A DNA stretch of 64,000 bases from Candidatus Jettenia sp. (lineage in GTDB: Bacteria; Planctomycetota; Brocadiia; Brocadiales; Brocadiaceae): the NCBI GenBank assembly GCA_021650895.1, contig CP091278.1:1083659-1147658 (forward strand). The letters are read 5' to 3'. The notes beneath the pieces are model-generated. The model saw only the letters and a program-made list of their open reading frames with translations. It ran no database searches and was not told the DNA's origin. Numbering within the stretch: the stretch's first letter is position 1; each line of letters begins with the position of its first letter. The position numbers were made by a program, and so were the translations under genes. This document shows, one piece after another, positions 1-9,773 of the stretch.

Positions 1-1165
1 AAATATCTTCTATCTCTTTATCCGATGGGATGTGCCCCTTTTCATCAAAAAATCCCCAAAGAGCAACAATCGGAGAAACAGTAATGTCAAAAGCACCTTC
101 ACTCAGTTCACTATAGTATTGCGATATCTTAATCACATCGAGAAGTTCTTTATCGCAGGGTACAGATGATTTTGCTGCCTTTTTATTGAGCAGGGAAAGC
201 TCACTATCATCTTTGTAATTGCTCATAATGCGATCCATACGTTCCATCTCATCTAGAGCAGCATCAATTGCCTTGCCGGCAATTTTTTCATCGTTGGAAT
301 AAACAGATATCTCTGCAAAAGTACCCATAATCATACGGGTCTGTTTCAGGAGTTTCCTCTCGGAAGATACATCTTTTCCATCATCATGAGCTAGTGTACT
401 TTTTTCAAGACCTTGTCTCTTCTTCTCATTGGCATTTCTTTTCTTCTTTGCATGTTGTGATCTGCTTGATTCTTCAGAGGATCTCTCTTTTTCTGATGTT
501 ACCACACCAATATTTTTAGGCCTTATATGACTCACATCTCTTTTACCATTGAGATAATATTCATGAATGACAACGAGTACCTTTCTTACACCTGCACACA
601 TACACTGCACAGACATGGTAGCGCCAGTAATATTGATGATATCCTTATTTAACCGGATCGGATTCTTGATTGATTTTCCAATAAATTGATAAAGGAACCG
701 TTTTCTGGCAACATCTCCACCACGGCTCTCACGGTAAACAAGAACGGCTACATTATTAATCTTCCCATTTGGTTTTACACCGACAATAAAGGTAAAAGGA
801 TGAAATTTCCCAACCTCTTCGGTAATAATTGCATATCCCTGGATAACACCTTTACTCTTACCAATATAAACTTTAAATCCACCTTCATAAAGCCTTCTTG
901 CAAGTTGTTTTTCAAGACCGCGTTTTTCTTCAGGTGTCATGATAAATTCATCAGTTACAATCTCATCACACTCAGAAAAAACAAGGGCAAGCGCCTGTTC
1001 TTCTGTAAGATACGTCTGAAGTTGAAAACTCTCTTCAGACTCTGTGCTTGCATGTACTTTCTGAACATCAAAAAACAGAGAGACGATTGGTAATAATAAC
1101 AATAGAAATATAAAAACAGAAGGTTTTATTCTCTTATCTATGAGTTTCATTGATTGATCTAACAT
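1..1165 (-). CDS. FMN-binding domain / ApbE flavin transferase fusion, C-terminus cut by window edge
   Basis: The frame is open from an ATG at 1163-1165 to the window edge, about 388 codons. An N-terminal hydrophobic segment (FIFLLLLLPIVSLFF) is a signal peptide or anchor. An FMN-binding domain ending near residue 190 contains NITGATMS, which matches the [S/T]GAT motif to which FMN is attached covalently in NqrC/RnfG-like proteins. A charged Lys/Glu/Ser-rich linker follows. The segment beginning MGTFAEISVY with GAFDITVSP is the start of an ApbE (FAD:protein FMN transferase) domain. The protein may therefore flavinylate itself or a partner outside the cytoplasm and act in electron transfer; that role is inferred. 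A second ATG at 1148-1150 is an alternative start. No strong ribosome site is visible. Confidence 0.8.
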   Translation of the reverse strand, partial: MLDQSMKLIDKRIKPSVFIFLLLLLPIVSLFFDVQKVHASTESEESFQLQTYLTEEQALALVFSECDEIVTDEFIMTPEEKRGLEKQLARRLYEGGFKVYIGKSKGVIQGYAIITEEVGKFHPFTFIVGVKPNGKINNVAVLVYRESRGGDVARKRFLYQFIGKSIKNPIRLNKDIINITGATMSVQCMCAGVRKVLVVIHEYYLNGKRDVSHIRPKNIGVVTSEKERSSEESSRSQHAKKKRNANEKKRQGLEKSTLAHDDGKDVSSERKLLKQTRMIMGTFAEISVYSNDEKIAGKAIDAALDEMERMDRIMSNYKDDSELSLLNKKAAKSSVPCDKELLDVIKISQYYSELSEGAFDITVSPIVALWGFFDEKGHIPSDKEIEDI

Positions 1166-1320
1166 TTTTCTTTATACAAAAAATTCCATTGTATATAACT
1201 TTTGTAAGCCCGAAGTTTTCCCGGAAAAAATCACTTTTTTCATGAATTTCTTTATCCTCTTATCTGAAGGAAAGCACAATAATGAAAGGTATTGACTTGC
1301 TGAATGAAACGGTGTAGTGC

Positions 1321-1806
1321 TTACTGGTTAGCAAGAATATTTTCCAGTTTCTTCAAGAATTCTTGTTCAATGACACCATCAGATGGAATGCGGCTCCATC
1401 GATATGCACCACTGCCACCCGGTGGTTTCTCTTCAATCTGAGTATTTACGGAAACATATGTCTTATTTTGTTCGCCACTTACTTTTATAGTCAGGCGATA
1501 GCGTTCTTGCCATTGTCCTTCCAGGAGTACCCCGGTAGTTCTTCTTCTTGACCATCCCTTCACCCATTGAGTTTTTATAATACCCTTTTCTTTGTCTACG
1601 GTTTTAACACGAATACCCTCAATCACCTGCATTGCCGCATCCCATACGGTATTTACATCCTTATCAAAATAGTGTGAGATTGCGGACATACTTCTCAACC
1701 CACCCCTCGAAGCACACCCTGTAGGAACAGTAGTCCAGAGAATCATACATAGCAATACGAAAACAAGAGATGTAGCAGATGACAATCTTTTTCGGTTTGT
1801 ATTCAT
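1321..1806 (-). CDS. BamC-like outer-membrane lipoprotein
   Basis: This 161-residue protein starts with a basic N-terminus and a hydrophobic stretch ending in TVPTGC, a lipobox with the modified cysteine near residue 31. The mature part (YFDKDVNTVWDAAMQVIEG, then KGIIKTQWVKGW) resembles the repeating domain of BamC/NlpB, which helps assemble outer-membrane beta-barrels. The resemblance comes from sequence pattern only, so general lipoprotein is the safe name. A sigma70-like promoter with an operator lies 70-110 bases upstream. The gene stands alone between the GspF gene and the flavin-transferase gene. Confidence 0.7.
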   Translation of the reverse strand: MNTNRKRLSSATSLVFVLLCMILWTTVPTGCASRGGLRSMSAISHYFDKDVNTVWDAAMQVIEGIRVKTVDKEKGIIKTQWVKGWSRRRTTGVLLEGQWQERYRLTIKVSGEQNKTYVSVNTQIEEKPPGGSGAYRWSRIPSDGVIEQEFLKKLENILANQ

Positions 1807-1873
1807 AATGGTAAGAATAGTAACAGAAATAAATTCCTTTTACAAATAATTTGTTCAATCTGTTTTAATAAAC

Positions 1874-1918
1874 TGAGACTCAAATTCAATTAATATAAAA
1901 AAACTGGAAAAATGTCAA
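1874..1918 (-). promoter_or_regulatory. Promoter with 7-1-7 operator upstream of the lipoprotein gene
   Basis: On the minus strand TTGACA lies at 1913-1918, then a 17-base spacer, TATTAA at 1890-1895 and, one base further, the operator at 1874-1888. On the plus strand the operator reads TGAGACT-C-AAATTCA. One half is perfect and the other has degenerated. This is the weakest palindrome of six similar promoters in the window. Confidence 0.6.
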
Positions 1919-1998
1919 CATAAAATTAAAAAATCACCATAATCAGGATATAATTCTCTAAATCTTACTATCTCCACGGATTGATTGAACGATCCTTC

Positions 1999-3265
1999 TT
2001 ATCTCATATTTCCAAGCGTTTGTGTTAATTTAACCATAGGCATATAAAGAGCGATGATCACAGTTCCCACGATACTGGCAAGGAGAATTATGATAAAGGG
2101 CTCTAGCATACTTTCCAGACGTTTATACAATATATCCAGTTCCTGATCATAAACGTTTGATGTTTCTTCCAACATCTCACCAAACATACCGGATGTTTCT
2201 CCAACCTCAACCATATGGATCGCAAAGACATCGAATAACCGGCTGCGTTTCATCATATCATTCATCGCCTTTCCTTCATAAACCCCTTTCGTGATTAACT
2301 CAACCTCACGGCTGATAACAACATTTCTGACAACAGAACCGGCCACCTTAAGCGATTCCAAGATCATAATACCACTTTTCAGAAGTGTTGCATTGGTCCG
2401 GTAAAACAGAGATAGGCTTGATTTTCGAATAATATGGCCTATGAGTGGAAGAGTGAGCATCAGATGATCCGTTCCATATCTTCCATATTTCGTCATCCGT
2501 AAGACCTTAATTAAAATAAAGATTGCCAGGGGAGTAAAGATAAGTACATACCAGTGTACACTCAACCACGTGCTTGTAGAAAGCACCGTGGTTGTTATTT
2601 TTGGTAATTCCATGTGCAATGTCTGGTATGACTTTTTAAATTTAGGAATAATAAACAGGTTTAAAAGCGCTATAATCCCAAAGGTCATAATAATAACAAT
2701 ACTGGGATAGATGGCAGCAGAAATGAGTTTCGATCTCCTTTTCAAAACCGTATCAAGATAGTTTTCCAACCGTGTCAGCACTTCAATCAGGTTTCCGCTT
2801 TTCACCAGCATGAATTAAACCAAGGTAGAGTTTATTAAAATATTTCGGATACTGGGCAAGTGTTTCCGCAATGTCCTTCCCTGCTTCAACATTATCGGCC
2901 AGATTTTTGACGAACTTTACCAGGCGCTTCTTTTTTGTCTGTGCTTGCAATATCGTAAGGGATTGATACAGGGGAATACCTGCCTGGAGAAATATGCGAA
3001 GTTTTCGGGTAAACTCTACAATATCTTTTTTCTTTACACCCTGAAAAAACGAGAGAAGTGAAGAGAGTTCCCATCTCTTAAAATGCTTTTCCCCTTTTGC
3101 ATTGGTGGAATGAGGTTCCTGGGTAAGATCTGCAGACAGCAGGGAAACAGGGAGAAAACCACTTCTCTTGAGCTTGTTTACTGCCTCTTCGGCATCCCGC
3201 GCCCTGATACGTTTTACTACAAGCTCACCGTGGGAATTTATAACCTTAACATCAAAAAGTGGCAT
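1999..3265 (-). CDS. gspF: GspF/PilC inner-membrane platform protein, frameshifted
   Basis: Two overlapping frames together make one GspF family protein. The first (start ATG 3263-3265, GGAG seven bases upstream) ends soon after GLIHAGEK. The second (to 1999) continues at SGNLIEVLTRLENYLD. The family motif AGExSGNL is split exactly at the junction, in the run of four A (plus-strand T at 2799-2802). GspF organises the cytoplasmic ATPase and pseudopilins in type II secretion or type IV pilus machines. Three hydrophobic segments are visible, including SAAIYPSIVIIMTFGIIALL and the C-terminal IIILLASIVGTVIIALY. It overlaps the upstream ATPase gene by 14 bases. The break could be a sequencing error, real decay or recoding. 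Confidence 0.85.
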
Positions 3266-4515
3266 AGGTATTCTCCATAACTTCACGATATGTCGTTACA
3301 CCCTCAAGTATCTTCTTTACCCCATATTCCCTGAGACTCACCATGCCTTTCTCCTTTACCACTTTATAAAGTGATTCCGTAATATCCATAGCACTGATAA
3401 GTTTCTTTTCGTCATTAGTAATATTCATCATCTCAAAAAGTCCTACCCTTCCCCGGTAACCGGTATAGTTACATAAATGACATCCCCTGCCCCGATAGAA
3501 AACCGGTGAATGTAAGAGTCCGGCCTCAAGTGACAGGATTTCTTCTTCGCTTGGTATATATGATTCCTTACAATTTTTGCAGATCATCCGCACTAACCTT
3601 TGAGCCACGATAAGATTGATGGTATCAGCCAACAGGTAGGATTCTACTCCCATATCAACAAGTCTTGATATTGTACCCACAGTATTCCTTGTATGAACCG
3701 TGCTGAGAACGAGATGGCCGGTAAGTGACGCCTCAATAGCCATCTTTGCAGTCTCCGTATCCCGAATTTCACCGACAAGGATGATATCCGGGTCCTGCCT
3801 TAATATACTCCTCAGGGATGATGCAAAAGTTAAGCCTATTTCTGGTTTGATCTCAACCTGCATAATGCTGTTGATCTCGTATTCTATCGGGTCCTCAGTG
3901 GTAATAATCTTTGTATCTATCTGATTTAATTCATTCATGATGGCATAGAGTGTTGTTGTCTTTCCTGAGCCTGTCGGGCCAGTAACAAGGATAACGCCAC
4001 TTGACTTTCCCATATTTTCTCGTATCATCTTCAGACTCCCGTCATCAATACCCAAACTTGTCAGATCCAGTTTAACAGCAGATTTGTCAAGTATCCTTAT
4101 GACAATTCCTTCGCCATAGATCATCGGTATAACAGATACCCTCAATTCAACAACCCGCTGATCCACATTGATGGTAAACCGGCCATCCTGGGGCAGTACC
4201 TTCTCAGTTATATTTAATCTTGCCAGCACCTTAATTCTGCTTATGAGACCAACACCAAGTTGAAAAGATATCGGTTGCGTCTCGCGGAGTAAACCATCAA
4301 TCCGGAATTTAATTACATAACGGCCATAACAAGCTTCCAGGTGAATATCGCTCGATCTGCTCCTGATAGCTTCCAAAAGGATAAAATTCATTCCCCCTGA
4401 TTATTTCAGGCTGTGTGGCAAGTACCCGTAGATCCTTCTCGGCCAGATTGCCCTGAAGCTGCCGTTCAAGGCCGTAAAACACATCTTTGCTAATCTTGAG
4501 TGGACTATCTTCCAT
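3252..4515 (-). CDS. Second GspE/PilB-type assembly ATPase, short N-terminus, frameshifted
   Basis: The ATPase core is complete: GPTGSGKTTTLYA (Walker A), ITTEDPIEY (Asp box), DIILVGEIRD (Walker B), STVHT (His box) and a Cys4 zinc site (CKNC ... CHLC). The N-terminus is in another frame (MEDSPLKISKDV to PEIIRG). Removing one G from the GGGGG run (plus-strand C at 4393-4397) joins it in frame as IIRGMNFILLEAI. The joined product is about 420 residues and lacks most of the usual GspE N-terminal domain. Its ATG shares one base with the TGA of the ATPase gene upstream, so translation is probably coupled. Together the two ATPases may split extension and another motor function; this is inference, and the motif set does not mark it as PilT. 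Confidence 0.85.
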
Positions 4516-6153
4516 CAGGTAACCCTCAATACCTCGTATATCGATGTTATCCCCTTCATGGCCTTCCTGATCCCATCTACTCTTATAGCCCGCATACCCT
4601 GTTCTAATGCTGCCTTCCTGATCGCCATCGATGATGCCCCTTTCTTTGTTAACTCCTTTATCTCTTCGTTCAGGGTCATAATCTCAAAGAGAGCGGTTCT
4701 TCCCTTATAACCACTAAAATTACATTCCTTGCATCCCGCCGGACTGAACCACATCGCGTCCTTTTCAACATACCAGCTTCCATTGAACTCCTCTTCTCCT
4801 TCCTTTCTCATCCAGGATACAACTTCATCCACTGCAGGCTTGAAAGGAATTCTGCATTTTTTTACACAACGTCCTTACTAACCGTTGATAGATAACTGCC
4901 TGTACTGAAGCATTGATCATAAATGGCGGAAGCCCTATATTGATTAACCGGGTAATAACCGATGGGGCGTCATTGGTATGAAGGGTGCTCATAACCTTAT
5001 GACCGGTCAGCGAAGAGCGCATGGCAATCTCAACCGATTCCAGATCACGCATCTCTCCTACCATAATAACGTTCGGATCGTGCCGTAAAATATGTTTCAG
5101 GATTCTGCTGAACCCACGGCCATGTTCAGCACTTACCTGGATTTGATTCACTCCGTCAAGGGTATATTCCACAGGATCCTCAATAGTAATAATTTTTACC
5201 TCGGGGCTCATCAATTCATTCAGCATGGCATACAACGTTGTTGTTTTCCCGCTCCCTGTTGGCCCTGAAATAATCATCATCCCGTCGGGTATGGCAACGA
5301 TGGAACTGAGTTGGTTGTAATCTTCTTCAAGGAGTCCTAATGTTCTCAGTCCCCTGAGTACGTTTGCATTGTCCAGTATTCGTAATACAATACTCTCACC
5401 ATGAACAATGGGCAGGGTTGAGACCCTTATGCTGATGTCTATCCCTGACTGCTGTATTTTAGCCCTGCCGTCTTGTGGCAATCTCTTTTCCGCAAGGTCG
5501 AGCCCTGCCATTACCTTAATACGAGAGATAATCGTAGGTTGTAATCTTTTCTCAAAGGAATTGACCTCATAACAAAAATCATCAACCCGGTAACGAACCC
5601 TGAGCCGTGTCTCCAGTGGCTCAATATGTATATCACTGGCATTCATAGAAATGGCGTCTGATATGATGGTATTCACTAATTCAACAATGGTATCGTCATC
5701 ATAGGACAGAACGGGTTCCGTGGAACGGCGCACTGTTTGTTGTAACCCTGCAGGCATAAGGCCCATGCTGTTTGAATAATATCTCTGAATCAGTCCTTCT
5801 ATATGATCCTTCTCTGCTATAACGAATTTTACTTTTTGACCTATGAAGAATCGTACGTCATCAAGAACGGTCGAATTTGGTGGATTTGATAAAGCAATAG
5901 TTACCATCCCATCCTCGTTATTAACAGGTACAAGCAAATGCCTTCTTACCATATCTTCCGGAACAGACCGAAGTATTTCCGGAGTTAAGTCTACATTGGT
6001 TAATTCAATAGATGGTAACCCTGTTGGTGAATCGAGTATCTTTGCTGTTTCATCTTGAACGGTATAGCCAAGATTGATAAAGATATCTTCTCCACCCAAT
6101 GTCTTGCTACTCCTTATGAATTGCACTGCATCATCAACTTCTTCTTGCCGCAT
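4515..6153 (-). CDS. gspE: GspE-type secretion/pilus assembly ATPase, frameshifted near the C-terminus
   Basis: The N-terminal GspE domain (about residues 30-130) is followed by the ATPase core: NASDIHIEP, GPTGSGKTTTLYA, ITIEDPVEY, NVIMVGEMRD and STLHT. The frame breaks after RTLCKK at a run of seven A (plus-strand T at 4857-4863). Removing one A gives CKKCRIPFKPAVDEVV and restores the first half of the Cys4 zinc site, whose second half GCKECNFSGYKGR is in the next frame. The corrected protein is about 546 residues, normal for the family. It powers pseudopilin assembly from the cytoplasm. It lies 60 bases downstream of a pseudopilin gene and is coupled to the second ATPase. Confidence 0.88.
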
Positions 6154-6213
6154 ACTCCTTTAATCTCCTATAATTCGTCTTTTTTTCATGAGAGGCAGGT
6201 TTGAAATCTGTCT

Positions 6214-7878
6214 CTACTCATACAACTCAATCGTACTACGCAACGATATACAAGACGGCTCGCCACGATTTTTAGATAACTGGTCAGTTCGCCATCTCAA
6301 ATCAATCTTGATTCCTGGAGGTAGATAAGCAGCCCGAAAACATACGGTATTTGTACCGAATACTGGATCCTGATCCTTTAAATCAAGAAGCAACTTTCCC
6401 CCACGTTTGTCTGTGATAGTATAGAAACCGGGTTGTATCGCAAAATTGGTTGCACCCGTATTCCATTGCTGCAGAAAAACCTGGTCTCCCGTCTTGAGAT
6501 TTACAAAACCATCTTTTACCTGGGAACACGAAAGTAACCCGTCCGCATCAAACCTCCCTGCAGGGAGAAATTGAATAGCAGTACTTGGCCCAGGAGGGGA
6601 TGCGATTCCACTAAAAAGCACTTTTTTCTGCACGGTATCTACACCAGAAATAGGGTAAACAGTAAACAGAATCCCTTTCCCCCAGAGAAATATAGAATCC
6701 CCTATTGATATACTACTGGATGTTTGTGCACCCTCATCGACAAAAAGCTCTGTTGACATACCACCAAAAGAGAACCAGGCTGGTGTTTCAGTACCGAACC
6801 TTCCGACCAGACCAATATCGGGAGGGTATGAAAATCTTTTGATAGTGGATCTTGACTCTCCATACTGCTTTGTGTGCCTGTCATAGTAGAAGATATTAAA
6901 TGCGGTTACTAAATTGGATAGAACCTCTACTCGTGTTACCGGTATTTTGTCTATTTGCCCGTTTCCCTCAGTCCCTCCCGGATTCGTAACAGAAAAATTA
7001 TCCCCGTTCGGATCCGGATTCGTTATGGGATCGTATCCTGGCTCCATGCCGTTTGGAACCCCATCTACACCAATATCCCCCTCTTCATCTTCCTTGATCG
7101 TTATGATCCTTTGCAGTTCAAAGGTATAAGCTCTGTCGATAAGCCCGTTTCCATCCCTGTCCACTTCACCCTGATCAAAAAAATTATTTCCTTCTGTGCC
7201 CGTACCATAAAAGATTGGATCAAAATTATCATATGCAGGATCGGGATTTACAACCGGATGGAATCCAGTCTCTTCTTCATCAGCCTTTCCATCAACACCA
7301 ATATCCTCTTCAGTGCCGGATATCCTCTTTTTGAATAAGCGGTAGCATATATTTGCAGGCACCCATTTGTCATCCTTCATAACACTCCCCCGAAAATACA
7401 TAGCATCCGTATTCCCACGGTTCGTTACGCCAAAGACGTAATCATAGGTTATCCCATAGGGAAGATTTTCATAATTGAGGAGAGATTCCTGAAAAAGGGT
7501 AGAAGCATCGTCCTGTGGTGGATAAAAATCCTCTTTGAGAGAAAATGTCGATGGATCGTCTACCGGTATTATCATATCCTCTTTCTCTGCCGTACTGGTA
7601 CCAGGTTTACGGAGGTTATTAAAATAACCATCATCGTTCAGATTATTAAAATATTCCATATCTGTTACAGCCCTGATGGTTGAAAGGTCAGAACGTATCA
7701 TATCCATAATGCGGCTGGCCTCTTTATAAATAGACGATCGCTCCTGCAAGAGAATTGTATGGTTCATTCCTATTCTGAGAAAGAGAAGCAATCCCATAGT
7801 AATAATCGCCATTATGGCAATGGTTATCACTGTTTCTATTAAGGTAATACCATATACATTTTTCATGTATTCATTCAA
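6214..7878 (-). CDS. Large GspJ-like pseudopilin with calcium-binding-type repeats
   Basis: The N-terminus has the type III prepilin signal: a short leader, G-ITLIETV with Glu at +5, then a hydrophobic helix. At 554 residues it is far longer than a typical GspJ (about 200). The extra part has Asp/Asn/Gly-rich loops such as GVDGKADEEETG and the sentence-like motif EPGYDPITNPDPNGDNF, also present in the two pseudopilins upstream. These loops look like EF-hand or thrombospondin-type calcium sites. It is predicted to be processed by a prepilin peptidase and built into the pseudopilus tip. Its ATG overlaps the preceding stop by four bases (ATGA). No prepilin peptidase is encoded in the window. Confidence 0.8.
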   Translation of the reverse strand: MNEYMKNVYGITLIETVITIAIMAIITMGLLLFLRIGMNHTILLQERSSIYKEASRIMDMIRSDLSTIRAVTDMEYFNNLNDDGYFNNLRKPGTSTAEKEDMIIPVDDPSTFSLKEDFYPPQDDASTLFQESLLNYENLPYGITYDYVFGVTNRGNTDAMYFRGSVMKDDKWVPANICYRLFKKRISGTEEDIGVDGKADEEETGFHPVVNPDPAYDNFDPIFYGTGTEGNNFFDQGEVDRDGNGLIDRAYTFELQRIITIKEDEEGDIGVDGVPNGMEPGYDPITNPDPNGDNFSVTNPGGTEGNGQIDKIPVTRVEVLSNLVTAFNIFYYDRHTKQYGESRSTIKRFSYPPDIGLVGRFGTETPAWFSFGGMSTELFVDEGAQTSSSISIGDSIFLWGKGILFTVYPISGVDTVQKKVLFSGIASPPGPSTAIQFLPAGRFDADGLLSCSQVKDGFVNLKTGDQVFLQQWNTGATNFAIQPGFYTITDKRGGKLLLDLKDQDPVFGTNTVCFRAAYLPPGIKIDLRWRTDQLSKNRGEPSCISLRSTIELYE

Positions 7879-9164
7879 AATGGAATTTGAAACCGTTCTA
7901 CAAAATCTGGCTTAACCAGGCCATCATCAACAACAGCATCATTATCATCATCGTCGCCGTTCAGGACAATCTCAGGGAGTGCAGCGCCACTGGTAAGGCC
8001 TCTGTCAATCTTGTTATTCATATCGGTAATCACTTTATCATCTATCACGCCATCACGATCGTCATCCACGGTATTCCCGGTATTTACCTCAGGCAATGAT
8101 GCTACGTTCAAGGTATCCTGTCGGGCAGACTGGAGCGCAGGCATGACTTTAAAGAAATCCTTATAGATAGCAACTTCAAAGGTAAAGATGTTACTGTTGG
8201 AATTACCATTCGGATCAATTATCCTTTGATGAAATACCCGGATCGTATACCCATAGTTTGTAATACGTAAAGAGGGGTTTTGAAGATAGGTTTTTATTAT
8301 CAGGGGTAAACCATCTTGCCCTACTTTCCTGTCCGGAACATCAAGATATCCATTTTTATTGAAATCCGTCTCTCCATCAAATCTTCCATCCCCATCTTCA
8401 TCAACAAATGTCTCACCAAAATCCCTTATACCATTCCCGTTCGTATCTGAGAATGGTTCTTTGGCATCGAATCGGCCATTCCGCTCCGTCCCGTTTGGGT
8501 TTCTCACCGGATCGAAATTATCTCCAGAAGGGTCAGGATTATGCACAGGAACATAACCCGGTTCCCGTTCATCACGTAAACCATCAATACCCACGTCTTC
8601 AAAGGTATCAAAGAGGCCATTTCTATTAACATCCTCATCACTATTCATTGTCCCGTTAAGGTTAAAATCTTCCTCTAAAGGCGGGCCAATAAAATCATGA
8701 AAAACCGGATTATTATTTTCATCGGTTACATATTTGATTTCAAGTAATCCGGTATTTAGCCGATACATAAGCATAACTTCACCCTTGTAAAGAAGCCCAT
8801 CGGGATAGAGACCCCTGGCAATACTATTGGGCTTCCCTTCACTTCTCAATATATCATCCCTATCCCCGGGAAAGTTTGTCACTTCACCTATTGGTGGAAG
8901 ATTAACTGATACAGCGACTCCCTCATGAATAAAAAAAAAGGAATTATCCTGTACAGAGAAGTTCTCTCTTGCCCCTGTGATGACAGCGCTTTTAATTGAT
9001 TGGGCTACCAGAGAGATTTCAATCCCTGCTGTTTCCTTCTCCATAACCTTAATGTCCAGTGGATATAAGGTCGCTATACTACCGGCAATAACAGCAAGAA
9101 TGGCAATTCCGATAATAGCCTCAAGGAGTGAAAAACCATGTATATCATATGTATTCATATTCAT
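7875..9164 (-). CDS. Large GspI-like pseudopilin with calcium-binding-type repeats
   Basis: MNMNTYDIHG-FSLLEAIIGI is a prepilin cleavage site with Glu at +5 and a following transmembrane helix, as in GspI. The 429-residue length is about three times that of ordinary GspI. The middle third is a run of DxDxDG-like loops (DTNGNGIRD, DEDGDGRFDGETD, DFNKNGYLD) plus the shared EPGYVPVHNPDPSGDNFDP motif. The C-terminus has more Asp-rich loops (DDDRDGVIDD). It is translationally coupled to the GspJ-like gene. Identification as GspI rather than GspG/H rests on gene order and the FSLLEA variant. Confidence 0.78.
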   Translation of the reverse strand: MNMNTYDIHGFSLLEAIIGIAILAVIAGSIATLYPLDIKVMEKETAGIEISLVAQSIKSAVITGARENFSVQDNSFFFIHEGVAVSVNLPPIGEVTNFPGDRDDILRSEGKPNSIARGLYPDGLLYKGEVMLMYRLNTGLLEIKYVTDENNNPVFHDFIGPPLEEDFNLNGTMNSDEDVNRNGLFDTFEDVGIDGLRDEREPGYVPVHNPDPSGDNFDPVRNPNGTERNGRFDAKEPFSDTNGNGIRDFGETFVDEDGDGRFDGETDFNKNGYLDVPDRKVGQDGLPLIIKTYLQNPSLRITNYGYTIRVFHQRIIDPNGNSNSNIFTFEVAIYKDFFKVMPALQSARQDTLNVASLPEVNTGNTVDDDRDGVIDDKVITDMNNKIDRGLTSGAALPEIVLNGDDDDNDAVVDDGLVKPDFVERFQIPF

Positions 9165-9302
9165 CAGTTAATAAGGGTTTAAAATAGGCTTTCGGCGACT
9201 TTAGCGACAGTGTAGTGGCAAGGCGCCTTGCCACTACAGAATCGCTTTGAAATTCCTATACATTAAATTAGGTTGGGTTTAAAAGGCAAAACCCAACGAC
9301 TT

Positions 9303-9368
9303 TTTACCCACCCCTAAATCCCCTCCCGAGAGGGGACTTTTTATTCCCCTCTTGGGAGGGGTTAGGGG
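9303..9368. repeat. C-rich palindromic repeat, copy 1
   Basis: Inverted blocks CCCCTCCCGAGAGGGG and CCCCTCTTGGGAGGGG flank ACTTTTTATT. An almost identical unit occurs at 41737-41803. It abuts the MITE at 9369. Confidence 0.7.
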
Positions 9369-9582
9369 CATATGCATCAAGCGAAAATAGGTAAACGGTA
9401 GAGAATAACAAACCACCCATAATCCCCCTTCGTCCCCCTTTAGAAAAGGGAGAAATCCCTTGTTCCCCCCTTTTTTAAAGGGGGGTTAGGGGGGATTAGA
9501 GGGGAACATGGGAACACATTGCTCTTTCTCCAGGGGGATACCTCCTTTTCCATGAAACACTATTCTTAGCTTGATGCATATG
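9369..9582. mobile_element. CATATG-ended MITE, copy 1
   Basis: The ends are CATATGCATCAAGC and the reverse complement GCTTGATGCATATG. The interior is C-run/A-run palindromes (CCCCCTTTAGAAAAGGG). It is the same family as 21984-22166, 24862-25108 and 55468-55901. No clean target duplication is left around this copy. It carries no coding sequence. Confidence 0.75.
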
Positions 9583-9773
9583 GGGTTCATTCCCCTGGAG
9601 AGATGCAAAATCTTGCGTCTCTACAATTGGAGTTAGGGATACGTAATGGCATCATGAAAAACTTTGAGTTTCCTATACACCGACTTAGTCCTTGCGACAA
9701 CTCTATAAATGAGGTTCCCTTTTAAAAACCACGAAAGAAATAATCCGGTGGATTCGTTATGTCTTAATCCACC

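Larger units (their letters stand above)
9183..9773. other. Repeat-filled intergenic region
   Basis: No gene is visible in this 600-base gap between two pseudopilin genes. It holds a GTAGTGGCAAGGC hairpin (9212-9237), a C-rich palindrome (9303-9368), a CATATG-ended MITE (9369-9582) and a short GGTGGATT repeat near 9747-9777. The operon is probably interrupted or attenuated here. Confidence 0.7.

Noticed and set aside
686-1093. Plus-strand 135-codon frame
   Set aside because: It is antisense to the FMN-binding domain, whose motif and signal peptide are clear on the minus strand.
9420-9520. C-run/G-run tandem pattern as a CRISPR array
   Set aside because: Units are palindromic parts of a MITE, not regularly spaced repeats with unique spacers; no cas genes are present.
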